The notes under the pieces were generated by a model. That model searched no databases and had not been told where the DNA came from. It saw only the letters and a program-made list of their open reading frames with translations. Shown in pieces: positions 44,392-53,111 of a DNA stretch of 64,000 nucleotides. The position numbers and the translations under genes were made by a program. Each line of letters opens with the position of its first letter. Position 1 is the first letter of the stretch. The stretch is from positions 124,001 through 188,000 of the forward strand of contig JAEZHI010000031.1 of the NCBI GenBank assembly GCA_023436885.1. The letters run 5' to 3'. This DNA is from Pseudomonadota bacterium (lineage in GTDB: Bacteria; Pseudomonadota; Alphaproteobacteria; Rhizobiales; Pleomorphomonadaceae).

Positions 44392-45006
44392 ATGCCGATC
44401 CTGACGCTCCTCTTCTATACCGGCGCCTTGGCCGTTGCCGCGGCCTCTCCTGGCCCGGGCATGACAGCCGTGGTGGCGCGCGCACTCGGTGGCGGGTTCA
44501 GGGCCGGCATGACGTTCATCGTTGGTATCGTGTTCGGCGATCTGTTCTATCTGACGCTCGCGATCTTCGGTCTTGCCTCGCTGGCGCAGGAATTCAATCT
44601 CGCCTTCCTGGTCATCCGCTATCTCGGGGCAGCTTATCTTCTCTACCTTGCCTACAAGCTCTGGACCTCGAAGGCTAACCCTGCCGAAGTCGCAGCCAAG
44701 GTGCGCTCGGAAAGCGCCTGGCGAACCGTACTCGGCGGATTCACGCTGACACTCGGCAACCCGAAGACCATTGTCTTCTATATGGCGCTGCTTCCGTCGC
44801 TGATGCCGATCGAGACAATCACGCTGACCGGCTATTTCGAGCTGATATGGGTATCCATCGTCACGCTGACGGCCGTTGGCCTGATCTACGCGGCGGCTGC
44901 AGCCGGAGCACGCGAGTTCTTCCGCAGCCCGAAGGCAATGCAACGCCTTAACCGCACCGCCGGGGTCATGATGGCCGGCGCGGCTGCGGCTGTTGCGGCT
45001 CGGTAA
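44392..45006 (+). CDS. LysE/RhtB family amino-acid exporter
   Basis: The 204-residue membrane protein has about six hydrophobic segments and the family motif SPGPGMTAVVARALGGGFRAG near the N terminus. It exports an amino acid or related compound; the exact substrate is unknown. It starts 3 bp after lutC, so it is likely in the same transcript. The converging LysR gene is only 18 bp away. Confidence 0.88.
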   Translation: MPILTLLFYTGALAVAAASPGPGMTAVVARALGGGFRAGMTFIVGIVFGDLFYLTLAIFGLASLAQEFNLAFLVIRYLGAAYLLYLAYKLWTSKANPAEVAAKVRSESAWRTVLGGFTLTLGNPKTIVFYMALLPSLMPIETITLTGYFELIWVSIVTLTAVGLIYAAAAAGAREFFRSPKAMQRLNRTAGVMMAGAAAAVAAR

Positions 45007-45024
45007 GCGAGACTTCCCGACAAA

Positions 45025-45918
45025 TCACTCCGCGGCCATGCTGATCGCCTGCTCGCCGGCACCAAGATTGCCGAGCGATGTGACGATGTGCTTGGCCAGC
45101 GCGTCGTGAATGGGGCTCTTGGCATGTTCGGCCCGCAGCAAGCCGATCTCGGCAGGCTCGAGTTCCGGGAATCCTTCGCGGAGGCCCAGAATACGCATGT
45201 TGGCCTTGAGCGCACTTTCCGGCAGCACCGAGACGGCAAGGCCGGCGAGAACGGCGCCCGACAGAGCCAGCGCGGCACTTGAAATGTAAGCCACACGGAA
45301 GCGCCGCCCCTCACGATCAAGCGCACGGACGACATTGGCGCGCCAGCAGCAGTCGTCCGGGCCAAGTGCGAGAGGGACGGGATCGAGCTCGTGGACGCTG
45401 TGGTCGCGAGAGCCAACCCAGAACAACGGCTCGCGCCGGATCACCTCACCGCGCAACGAACCGTAATAGCCATGATTGATAATGCCGAGGTCGAGCCGAC
45501 CATCGCGGATCATGTCGGACACAGTGACCGAGCGCTGGCATTCGACCGTGATCTCGATCAGGGGATTGATGCGCGAGAAACCGGCCAGGACCGGAGGCAG
45601 CAAGCGATCGGCATAATCGTCGGGAATGCCCAGACGCACCGAGCCGGTCAGACCAGGATCCTCAAAGGCGGCCAGTGTTTCGTCATTCAGGCGAATGAGT
45701 CTGCGCGCATATTCAAGAAGACGGCGCCCATCTTCGGTCAGCCGGCTCTGGCGACCGTCGCGGGAAAAGATCGGCTTGCCGACTCGATCCTCGAGACGCC
45801 GCATCTGCATCGACACTGCTGACTGCGTCTTGTGAACGACATCGGCTGCGGCGGTGAACGAGCCGACCTCGGCGATGGCGACAAAAGTCCGGAGTTGATC
45901 AAGATCGAGAACGTTCAT
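45025..45918 (-). CDS. LysR-type transcriptional regulator
   Basis: The 297-residue regulator has an N-terminal winged helix-turn-helix (LDQLRTFVAIAEVGSFTAAADVV) and a C-terminal effector-binding domain (about 90-290). ATG 45918 is chosen as the family start. It is divergent from the DUF1127 mini-operon at 46191 across 272 bp, which makes that operon the likely target. The adjacent LysE exporter is convergent and a less obvious target. Confidence 0.88.
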   Translation of the reverse strand: MNVLDLDQLRTFVAIAEVGSFTAAADVVHKTQSAVSMQMRRLEDRVGKPIFSRDGRQSRLTEDGRRLLEYARRLIRLNDETLAAFEDPGLTGSVRLGIPDDYADRLLPPVLAGFSRINPLIEITVECQRSVTVSDMIRDGRLDLGIINHGYYGSLRGEVIRREPLFWVGSRDHSVHELDPVPLALGPDDCCWRANVVRALDREGRRFRVAYISSAALALSGAVLAGLAVSVLPESALKANMRILGLREGFPELEPAEIGLLRAEHAKSPIHDALAKHIVTSLGNLGAGEQAISMAAE

Positions 45919-46190
45919 CTTCAATAATCCTGATGAGTAGCCGATCGGCACCCAGAAAAAAGCGCCTCGTCGGTTTTCGGGTGGCGTCCCATCGCCCCGC
46001 GTGATGTCATGTTGCCACGATATTGATATCAAGTTTCGTCATGGAAAGCATCAAAAACATGCGTTGGACTGATTGATAGCCCTATGAGATAAATCCACTA
46101 TCGAAACAGAGCAGTGGCGTCCCTACCTCAGATACGCAGTGCTGCCACGTTCTGCCCTCTTGGCAGTTCAAGTTCGCAGGAGCAAAGAGA

Positions 46191-46514
46191 ATGACCCTGA
46201 TCCTTGATCATGCGTCCTCGCGCCGCGCCTCCGCCTTTCGCCCCGTTCACGAGGCGTTGCGCCTCGCGGGTGCCTTTTTCAGCCACCTTGGTGCGCTGAT
46301 TGCCGCGGAAATCGACCGTCGGCAAACAATGCAGCTGCTTGAGTTCGACGCGCACGCGCTCAAGGACATGGGCATTTCTCATGCAGACGTCGAAGGCGCG
46401 CTGCTCGTACCGATCAATCGCAAGCCCAGCTATACGTTGGCTGCTCGCCGCGCAGAAGCCCGTCGCGCCGAGCACGAGAAGGCTCTCGAAGCTGCTGCTG
46501 CACTTCGTGAATAA
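46191..46514 (+). CDS. Small DUF1127 protein (long form, copy 1)
   Basis: The 107-residue basic protein has the DUF1127 (YjiS-like) core in its middle, RRQTMQLLEFDAHALKDMGISHADVEGAL, preceded by an N-terminal extension and followed by an Ala/Arg/Glu helix. An AGGAGC ribosome-binding site precedes the ATG. In alphaproteobacteria, small DUF1127 proteins bind RNA and affect sRNA and phosphate/carbon responses (for example CcaF1 in Rhodobacter). A stable hairpin in the downstream gap separates it from a second DUF1127 gene. Confidence 0.8.
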   Translation: MTLILDHASSRRASAFRPVHEALRLAGAFFSHLGALIAAEIDRRQTMQLLEFDAHALKDMGISHADVEGALLVPINRKPSYTLAARRAEARRAEHEKALEAAAALRE

Positions 46515-46594
46515 CACGTACGTATTTCATAAGAGATACGCATCAGTCCGATCCAAAACATTCGCAAGACTGATGAAGTTGGTAAACGAAATCT

Positions 46595-46623
46595 CAACGG
46601 GGCTTCCATGCGAAGCCCCGTTG
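46595..46623 (+). other. 12-bp perfect hairpin between the two DUF1127 genes
   Basis: CAACGGGGCTTC at 46595-46606 pairs with GAAGCCCCGTTG at 46612-46623 around the loop CATGC. The flank is C-rich (CCTCCGCCCCTC) rather than T-rich, so it could be an RNA stabilising or processing element, a weak terminator, or part of an sRNA. Confidence 0.7.
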
Positions 46624-46702
46624 TCGCCTCCGCCCCTCAACCTCAACCCCTGACCCAACGCGCAATGCGCAAAGCCATCCAAGCCCCTTGATGGAGCCGA
46701 TC

Positions 46703-47041
46703 ATGACCACGACCCTCGCGTACAACACCTTTGCCGCCGCTTTCGCCTCGACGTTCACCTCGCTGGTGCGCGCCGCTGCCGAGCGTACGGGAATCGTCGC
46801 GAAGCTCCTGGTCAATCGCTGGATGGCCAAACAACTCTGCGACTTCACCGAGCATGAGCTGGCCGATATTGGCCTCAGCCGATCCGACGTACGCGTAGCT
46901 TTCGACGGTCCGCTTTACGCTGACCCGTCGCTCAAGCTCGCCGCGATCGCTCACGGCAACTCGTTGAACATGTCCAGATTTGTCGCGCACCGTGCGGAGA
47001 GCGTGGATTTCACGCCCTTGGTCAGGGGGAGGGAAGAATGA
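46703..47041 (+). CDS. Small DUF1127 protein (copy 2)
   Basis: The 112-residue protein has a DUF1127 core in KQLCDFTEHELADIGLSRSDVRVAF (about residues 49-73). The start at 46703 has GGAG at a good distance; ATG 46691 is possible. The C-terminal 40 residues are not typical of the family. It overlaps the next gene by 4 bp, so both are probably translated together. It is a divergent paralogue of the gene 190 bp upstream. Confidence 0.8.
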   Translation: MTTTLAYNTFAAAFASTFTSLVRAAAERTGIVAKLLVNRWMAKQLCDFTEHELADIGLSRSDVRVAFDGPLYADPSLKLAAIAHGNSLNMSRFVAHRAESVDFTPLVRGREE

Positions 47042-47274
47042 TCGCACCCAGACTGGAAGACTGCGTCAACGATCTTTGCCCCATCACCCGCCGTCCCGTC
47101 AGCCCCGATGCCCTGACCTATTACAAGGGCAAGGTCGTCGGCTTTGCTGACCGTCAGTCGCGCGACACATTCCTCGCCGCGATGCTGGCGTTCGAGACGG
47201 CCATCCAGCCGCCGCCGGTGGTTCACTACTCCATGCCGCTCAAGAAGCGACAGAAGGAGCTCGAAGCAGCCTGA
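47038..47274 (+). CDS. Small YHS-like protein
   Basis: The 78-residue protein has a core like YHS domains: CPITRRPVSPDALTYYKGKVVGF followed by RDTFLAAMLAFETAI. The first Cys/Pro turn is present (Cys14) but the second Cys pair of YHS proteins is missing, so metal binding is doubtful. Homologues occur next to DUF1127 genes in other alphaproteobacteria, some annotated loosely as glutathione-transferase-related. Function unknown. GGGGGAGGGA precedes the start inside the DUF1127 gene. Confidence 0.7.
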   Translation: MIAPRLEDCVNDLCPITRRPVSPDALTYYKGKVVGFADRQSRDTFLAAMLAFETAIQPPPVVHYSMPLKKRQKELEAA

Positions 47275-47381
47275 CGCATGATTTCGTTGGGCACGCTGCC
47301 ACCCCAAGTGCGCCCAATCTCGGGGTCCGGTCCCGCCTCCCTTCCGGACCCTACCTATCCCGGCCCCCTGCCGGATCACCT

Positions 47382-47411
47382 GGCGGCGTCGCAAGGCGCC
47401 GCCTCTTTTTT
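47382..47411 (+). terminator. Rho-independent terminator after the DUF1127/YHS operon
   Basis: GGCGGCG at 47382-47388 pairs with CGCCGCC at 47397-47403 around an 8-base loop, followed by TCTTTTTTT. Confidence 0.9.
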
Positions 47412-47442
47412 TGCTGCAGCGGGACGTGCTATTGGCGTTCTC

Positions 47443-48186
47443 ATGGCCCATTCCGATTTTCGCACACCGCGCGTTTTCGTCGCGTCTCCGCTCGACGGTG
47501 GCGCCGTGTCGTTTGACCGCGATCAAAGCAACTATCTGCTCAACGTCTTGCGCCTCAGAGAGGGCGACGACGTTTTGGTGTTTAATGGTCAAGATGGCGA
47601 ATGGCGCGGCCGGCTTGGCGTCGCCAGCCGGAAATCCGCAGAACTCATCGATCTCAAGCAGAGCCGTCCCCAGCCAACGGCTCCCGATCTTCTTTATCTT
47701 TTCGCCCCATTGAAGCATGCACGGCTCGACTACATGGTTCAGAAGGCCGTGGAGATGGGGGTCGGTCGCCTGCGTCCAGTCCTGACGCAGCACACCCAGA
47801 CAAGCCGGGTGAACACCGAGCGCATGCGCGCCAATGTGATAGAGGCAGCCGAGCAATGCGGCGTCCTGCACGTTCCAGCGGTCGAGGATGAAGAAAAGCT
47901 GGAAAGGCTACTCGAACGGTTTGAACGCGACGAGCCAGATCGACGCGTGATTTTCTGCGACGAAGGCGAGGAAACGACCAATCCGATTGCGACTTTGTCC
48001 GCTCTGCCGCGTGGCCCTCTCGCAGTTTTGATCGGCCCGGAAGGCGGCTTCTCGGAAGGGGAGCGACGCACCCTGAGAGCCCTCCCCTTTGTGACGACGA
48101 TCCCCTTGGGGCCCCGCATTCTTCGCGCGGACACGGCAGCGGTAGCGGCTCTCACGGTCATTCAGGCGACACTCGGCGACTGGTAG
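47443..48186 (+). CDS. rsmE: 16S rRNA (uracil(1498)-N(3))-methyltransferase RsmE
   Basis: The 247-residue SPOUT methyltransferase modifies U1498 of 16S rRNA. The N-terminal PUA-like domain spans about 1-70; the trefoil-knot SAM site has LIGPEGGFSEGE and LGPRILRADTAAVAAL. The start at 47443 is the first ATG after the terminator. It is followed by gshA after 123 bp, as in many Rhizobiales. Confidence 0.93.
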   Translation: MAHSDFRTPRVFVASPLDGGAVSFDRDQSNYLLNVLRLREGDDVLVFNGQDGEWRGRLGVASRKSAELIDLKQSRPQPTAPDLLYLFAPLKHARLDYMVQKAVEMGVGRLRPVLTQHTQTSRVNTERMRANVIEAAEQCGVLHVPAVEDEEKLERLLERFERDEPDRRVIFCDEGEETTNPIATLSALPRGPLAVLIGPEGGFSEGERRTLRALPFVTTIPLGPRILRADTAAVAALTVIQATLGDW

Positions 48187-48309
48187 TTCCGTCTCCTGAC
48201 AAGATCGCGCCTTCGCAAGGAGCAAAACGTTTCTCAAAGCGCGCTCGGTGACAATTGAACAAACCCTGCCGGGCGGCTAGGTTGCCGCCCAATCCTAGGG
48301 AGCCTTTTC

Positions 48310-49698
48310 ATGGCGCGCGATACGTCCGACACTACGCCGATCACCTCCGTTGCCGATCTGGTCGAACGGATCGCCGGGGGCTGCAAGCCGAGAGAGCGCT
48401 GGCGGATCGGCACCGAGCACGAGAAGGTCGGCTTCCGCAAGTTCAGCCATGGCCCGGTACCCTATGAAGGAGCGGGTGGCATTCGCCAGTTGCTTGAAGG
48501 CATGGAAGGATTGCTCGGCTGGGAGCCGATCGTCGATCAGGACCGCCCCATCGGTCTCGTCGATCCGACTCACGGCGGCGCCATCAGCCTCGAGCCCGGC
48601 GGCCAGTTCGAGTTGAGCGGCGCTCCTCTTGTCGACCTGCATCAGACGGCGACCGAATTGCAAGCGCACATGATGCAGGTGATGGAGATCGCGAGGCCGC
48701 TGAAGATCGGTTTTCTTGCGCTCGGCGCCAGCCCGATCTGGACATTGCCCGAGACGCCGGTGATGCCGAAGTCGCGCTATGCGATCATGTCCAGCTACAT
48801 GCCGACCGTGGGCACCCGCGGCCTCGACATGATGTTCCGCACGGCCACTGTCCAGGTGAATCTGGACTTCGCATCCGAGGCTGACATGCGCCGGAAGATG
48901 CAGGTGTCGATTGCCCTGCAGCCGATTGCCACGGCGCTGTTTGCCAACTCGCCATATCTCGATGGCAAGGCGACTGGGCGCCTGTCGGAGCGCTCGGAGA
49001 TCTGGCGGGATACCGACAATGCACGCGCCGGCATGGTTCCCTTTGTCTTCGAGGAAAACTTCGGCTTCGAGCGTTATGTCGAGTGGGCGCTCGACGTGCC
49101 CATGTATTTCGTGAAGAGGGGCGACACATACCACCGCGCCACTCACATCACCTTCCGGCAGTTCATGGCCGGCGCCTTCCGCAATCACTTGCCTGGTGTC
49201 GAGCCCACAATCGGCGACTGGGACAATCATCTGGGTACGCTGTTCCCGGAAGTGCGCATGAAGCGCTATCTGGAAATGCGTGGGGCCGATTCCGGCTCTA
49301 CCGAACACATTCTCGCCCTTCCCGCCTTCTGGGTCGGCCTGCTCTACGATCAGTCTTCGCTCGACGCGGCCTGGGATCTGGTCAAGGGTTGGAGCACCGA
49401 GGAGCGGCAGCGGCTCCGCGACGATGTTCCCACGCTGGCGCTCAACGCCAAGATTGGCGGACGTACCGTTCGCGATATCGGCCGCGAAGTTGTGGCCTTG
49501 TCGCGCGCCGGCCTCACGCGACGCGCGCGGCTCAACCGCTGCGGTCAGGATGAGACGCAGTATTTGCGCCCGCTAGACATCATCCTCGATCGCGGCAAGA
49601 CCGAAGCCGAGGTGCTGCTGGAGAAGTTCGGCAACAATCTCGACGGCATCTTCTGCGCGCTCGACATGCAGCCGATGAGCGACCTCGGCTGCCTCTAG
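48310..49698 (+). CDS. gshA: Glutamate--cysteine ligase GshA (plant-like class)
   Basis: The 462-residue enzyme makes gamma-glutamylcysteine, the first step of glutathione synthesis. It belongs to the GCS2/plant-like class found in alphaproteobacteria, with RIGTEHEKVGF near the N terminus and GGQFELSGAPL and RTATVQVNLDF in the core. No gshB is next to it. A short hairpin without a T-run follows at 49710-49739. Confidence 0.95.
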   Translation: MARDTSDTTPITSVADLVERIAGGCKPRERWRIGTEHEKVGFRKFSHGPVPYEGAGGIRQLLEGMEGLLGWEPIVDQDRPIGLVDPTHGGAISLEPGGQFELSGAPLVDLHQTATELQAHMMQVMEIARPLKIGFLALGASPIWTLPETPVMPKSRYAIMSSYMPTVGTRGLDMMFRTATVQVNLDFASEADMRRKMQVSIALQPIATALFANSPYLDGKATGRLSERSEIWRDTDNARAGMVPFVFEENFGFERYVEWALDVPMYFVKRGDTYHRATHITFRQFMAGAFRNHLPGVEPTIGDWDNHLGTLFPEVRMKRYLEMRGADSGSTEHILALPAFWVGLLYDQSSLDAAWDLVKGWSTEERQRLRDDVPTLALNAKIGGRTVRDIGREVVALSRAGLTRRARLNRCGQDETQYLRPLDIILDRGKTEAEVLLEKFGNNLDGIFCALDMQPMSDLGCL

Positions 49699-49709
49699 AC
49701 ACTCTGTTT

Positions 49710-49739
49710 AGCTGGCGGTCGGTGTTTGACGCGCCAGCT
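49710..49739 (+). other. Hairpin after gshA
   Basis: AGCTGGCG at 49710-49717 pairs with CGCCAGCT at 49732-49739. There is no T-run, so termination is uncertain. Confidence 0.4.
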
Positions 49740-49812
49740 CCCGATCGCCATGATCGATTGACTGTTTGAGTCGTCTCGTGCGGCTCTCTTCAACCTTGCC
49801 GGACGAACCTCG

Positions 49813-51249
49813 GTGACCGATACCCCGACGACCAACGCCGCAGAATATTCGGTTTCGGAGATTTCCTTTGCGCTCAAGCGCAGCGTCGAGGACCAGTTCG
49901 GCTTCGTGCGCGTACGCGGCGAGATTTCGGGCTACCGAGGCCCGCATTCGTCGGGCCACGCCTACTTTGCCCTAAAGGACGAGGGCGCCCGTATCGAAGC
50001 CGTGGTGTGGCGCGGCGTGATGGGCAAGCTGCGCTTCAAGCCGGAAGAGGGCATGGAGGTGATCGCCACTGGGCGTCTCACCACCTATCCCAATTCGTCC
50101 AAATATCAGATCGTTATCGACGCTCTGGAGCCGGCTGGTGCCGGTGCGCTGATGGCGCTCCTCGAAGAGCGCAAACGCAAGCTCGGTGCCGAGGGGCTGT
50201 TCGACGCGGACCGGAAGCAGCTGCTTCCCTATCTGCCGCGGGTCGTTGGTGTCGTGACGTCGCCGACTGGCGCGGTCATTCGCGATATCCTGCATCGCCT
50301 TGCAGATCGTTTCCCCATCCACGTCTTGGTCTGGCCGGTCAAGGTGCAGGGGGAAAACTGCGGTCCCGAGGTCGCGGCCGGTATTGCGGGCTTCAATGCC
50401 TTGCCGGAGGACGGGCCCATCCCGAGACCGGATGTCATCATCGTGGCGCGCGGTGGTGGCAGTCTTGAAGACCTTTGGGGGTTCAACGACGAAGTCGTCG
50501 TTCGCGCTGCGGCGGCGAGCGACATTCCCCTCGTCTCTGCGGTCGGCCACGAGACCGACTGGACACTGATCGACCTTGCAGCCGACGTTCGGGCCCCCAC
50601 GCCGACCGGTGCCGCCGAAATGGTTGTGCCGGTGCGCCGCGAACTCCTCGATCGCGTCGACGACCTCGGCCGTCGCCTGACAGGCGCCAGTCTCCGGGCG
50701 GTCGATCTCCGGCGGACGCGACTCATGGCCGCAGCGCGTGCCCTGCCGCGTGCCTCCGACATCCTTGCCCTGCCGCGGCAGCGGTTCGACGCGGCCGCCA
50801 ATGCGCTGCCGAAGGCCCTCACGGCTAACACAACCTTGCACGCCCGACAGTTCGAGCGGATCACCGCTCGCCTGACACCGGCGAGCCTGCTTCGGACCCA
50901 GGCACAACTGGCCGAACGGCTCTCGGTACTCTCGGCGCGCAGCGGCCGCGCCATCACCGACTTGATTGCCCGCCGCAGGGCGCGGCTTGATCAGGTGGGC
51001 TCGGTCTTCGACGCCGTCAATCATATGGCCACTTTGAGGCGCGGCTACGCGCTGGTGCGTGATGGGGACGGCAAGCCAGTATTCCGAGCCGGAGAGCTCG
51101 CGGCAGGTGCGGCGATAGAGATCGAGTTCGCCGACGGCCGCATCCGCGCCAGAACCGGCGACGAGGGGCCGGCAACGACCGAGGTGAAGCCGGCTCATCG
51201 GCGTGCCAAGACCAAGGCGGATCCCGATAATCAGGGTAATCTTTTCTGA
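49813..51249 (+). CDS. xseA: Exodeoxyribonuclease VII large subunit XseA
   Basis: The 478-residue protein has an N-terminal OB fold (VRGEISGYRGPHSSGHAYFALKD, about 30-110) and the exonuclease VII domain, including SAVGHETDWTLIDLAADVRAPTPT. With XseB it degrades single-stranded DNA. The start is GTG 49813. The C-terminal 25 residues are Lys-rich. xseB is not in this window. Confidence 0.94.
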   Translation: MTDTPTTNAAEYSVSEISFALKRSVEDQFGFVRVRGEISGYRGPHSSGHAYFALKDEGARIEAVVWRGVMGKLRFKPEEGMEVIATGRLTTYPNSSKYQIVIDALEPAGAGALMALLEERKRKLGAEGLFDADRKQLLPYLPRVVGVVTSPTGAVIRDILHRLADRFPIHVLVWPVKVQGENCGPEVAAGIAGFNALPEDGPIPRPDVIIVARGGGSLEDLWGFNDEVVVRAAAASDIPLVSAVGHETDWTLIDLAADVRAPTPTGAAEMVVPVRRELLDRVDDLGRRLTGASLRAVDLRRTRLMAAARALPRASDILALPRQRFDAAANALPKALTANTTLHARQFERITARLTPASLLRTQAQLAERLSVLSARSGRAITDLIARRRARLDQVGSVFDAVNHMATLRRGYALVRDGDGKPVFRAGELAAGAAIEIEFADGRIRARTGDEGPATTEVKPAHRRAKTKADPDNQGNLF

Positions 51250-51258
51250 GGGGTGGCC

Positions 51259-52887
51259 TCAGGCCGAGCGTATGCGCCCGTCGCCCGCTTCGCCGGGCGG
51301 TCGGACGACAACCACCCGATTGCGGCCGGCCCTTTTGGCCGAATAGACCGCCTTGTCGGCCTGCTGCACCAACTGCTCGAACGAGGCGGCCGTATCCGGA
51401 TAGGAGGAAATGCCGGCTGAGAAAGTGATTTCGGCCGCGCCCTGGCTGGTCATGACCGGCTGGGATCGGATAACCGCCCGCCATGCTTCGGCGCGAGCGC
51501 GCGCCTCTTCGATCTCGGTACTCGGCATCAGGACGAGAAACTCTTCGCCTCCCATGCGTATGGCAACCTCGCCGGGTCGCAAAGACCGAGTAAGGACACC
51601 CGCAATCGCGACCAGCGCATCGTCACCCGCCTTATGGCCATAGGTGTCGTTCAGCCGTTTGAAGTGATCGAGGTCCAGCGATACGGCGACGAGCGAGCTT
51701 CCAATGGCGTCAGCGGTATCGATCAATCGGGCCGAGATATTCTCAAGGACACGCCGATTGTTGAGACCTGTCAGGCTGTCGCGGTGCGCCATATCGTGCA
51801 GTTGTTCCTGCAGACGAAGATTGGCTTCGAGACGTTCCTCCATGAGGCGCTTCGAGACGTGGAGGCTTTCCTGGGCACGCAAGTAGTCGGTTATGTCGCG
51901 GAGCACATAAGCAACGCTCTGCGAGTGGCGTACGGCATCGACGATGACGGTCCTGACTTCATAGGTTCGATCGCCGCGTCGCCAGCGGCGCACGGTTTCG
52001 CTGCGATCGAACAGACTTTCCTGGTTGGCCGGCCCGAAAATGGTTCCCAGCTCGGAAAAGGATTTTCCAACTAGCTGCCGGCCGTCGAAAATGGTCCGCA
52101 CCGCCGCGTTGGCCTCGGCAATCACCCCATTGCCTGACACGACGAGAATGCCATCGGGATGAGCAGCCACAACGGCACTGATGGCAACCGGCGCCAGTGA
52201 CAGGAACTGGTTGCGGCTGACCAGAACGCTGTAGATCATCGGCACCACGACATAGGCCAGAGGCGTAGGGTCAAAGCCGAAAATACGAATACCCGCAAGA
52301 TTGTAGGCTACGTTGGCAGCCCAGGGAACCATGGCCGAAACCAACAGGCCGATGAACTGAGCCCGATGGACCGCCGGGGCGTGAATGGCTGCCCATAGCG
52401 TCCGGATCGCCGTCATCAGCATGAAGAAGTAAATGGCAATCATGGTAGCGAAGAAGAACGCGCCATGATCGTAGCGCAACTGGTGGGGATAGTCGGACGT
52501 CGGATCGGGCGTGATCGACACATAAATGAGATGGTGCAGATCATTGGTCATGGCGATCGTCAGCACCACCAATCCGGCAGCGATCGCAAAACCAGTGTGA
52601 AGCGAAGCGTTGGGCAGATCCGATCCGCGGATATAGGCGCTCATGAACAGCATCCACGCGATCGGGGTCGTAACAATGCCGTACCAGGCCAGCTCGGAAT
52701 AAAAGATCTTGGAGGCAGGATCGCTCGAACTGACGTCAAAGAATGCGCTGATAGCCCACCAGCAACCGGATGCCATGAGCATCAGATAATCGGTCCGCCC
52801 GGGAAAGCTGCCGACCCGCAAGGTATGCCATGTGGTCAAGACCGTCCCGACAACGACGAAAGCCAGGATGACGGCGGCAGGCTGCAC
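51259..52887 (-). CDS. Membrane diguanylate cyclase (7TM-PAS-GGDEF)
   Basis: The 542-residue protein has about seven N-terminal transmembrane segments of the histidine-kinase-type 7TM sensor domain (residues about 1-225), a PAS domain (about 235-345), and a GGDEF domain with active-site MGGEEF. The RxxD inhibitory site upstream of GGEEF reads RPGE, so product feedback is probably absent. It should make cyclic di-GMP, a second messenger for motility and biofilm. The start is GTG 52887. It is divergent from glcB. Confidence 0.9.
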   Translation of the reverse strand: MQPAAVILAFVVVGTVLTTWHTLRVGSFPGRTDYLMLMASGCWWAISAFFDVSSSDPASKIFYSELAWYGIVTTPIAWMLFMSAYIRGSDLPNASLHTGFAIAAGLVVLTIAMTNDLHHLIYVSITPDPTSDYPHQLRYDHGAFFFATMIAIYFFMLMTAIRTLWAAIHAPAVHRAQFIGLLVSAMVPWAANVAYNLAGIRIFGFDPTPLAYVVVPMIYSVLVSRNQFLSLAPVAISAVVAAHPDGILVVSGNGVIAEANAAVRTIFDGRQLVGKSFSELGTIFGPANQESLFDRSETVRRWRRGDRTYEVRTVIVDAVRHSQSVAYVLRDITDYLRAQESLHVSKRLMEERLEANLRLQEQLHDMAHRDSLTGLNNRRVLENISARLIDTADAIGSSLVAVSLDLDHFKRLNDTYGHKAGDDALVAIAGVLTRSLRPGEVAIRMGGEEFLVLMPSTEIEEARARAEAWRAVIRSQPVMTSQGAAEITFSAGISSYPDTAASFEQLVQQADKAVYSAKRAGRNRVVVVRPPGEAGDGRIRSA

Positions 52888-53111
52888 GAGTGGTCGAGCT
52901 CCGAGGCAATCGTTCGTTTGGGGCGATCCAACGAGGATATTCTGCGGGTTCTTTCAATTTGGTTTCGCCTTTGTGCATGTATTACGGAAAATTGCGACCT
53001 CCATAAGGCTATCGGGGCTAGACAAGTGGTCCCTACAACGGTTTTCGTGAGGGCGCTTGCCACCCGCGCGGACGAGCCGCCTCGCCTGCCTTTCAACCGA
53101 GACATATCAAG

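Noticed and set aside
46595..46623. Assignment of the hairpin to the CcsR/cuckoo sRNA family
   Set aside because: Those RNAs carry CCUCCUCCC in the loop; here the loop is CATGC and only the flank is C-rich.
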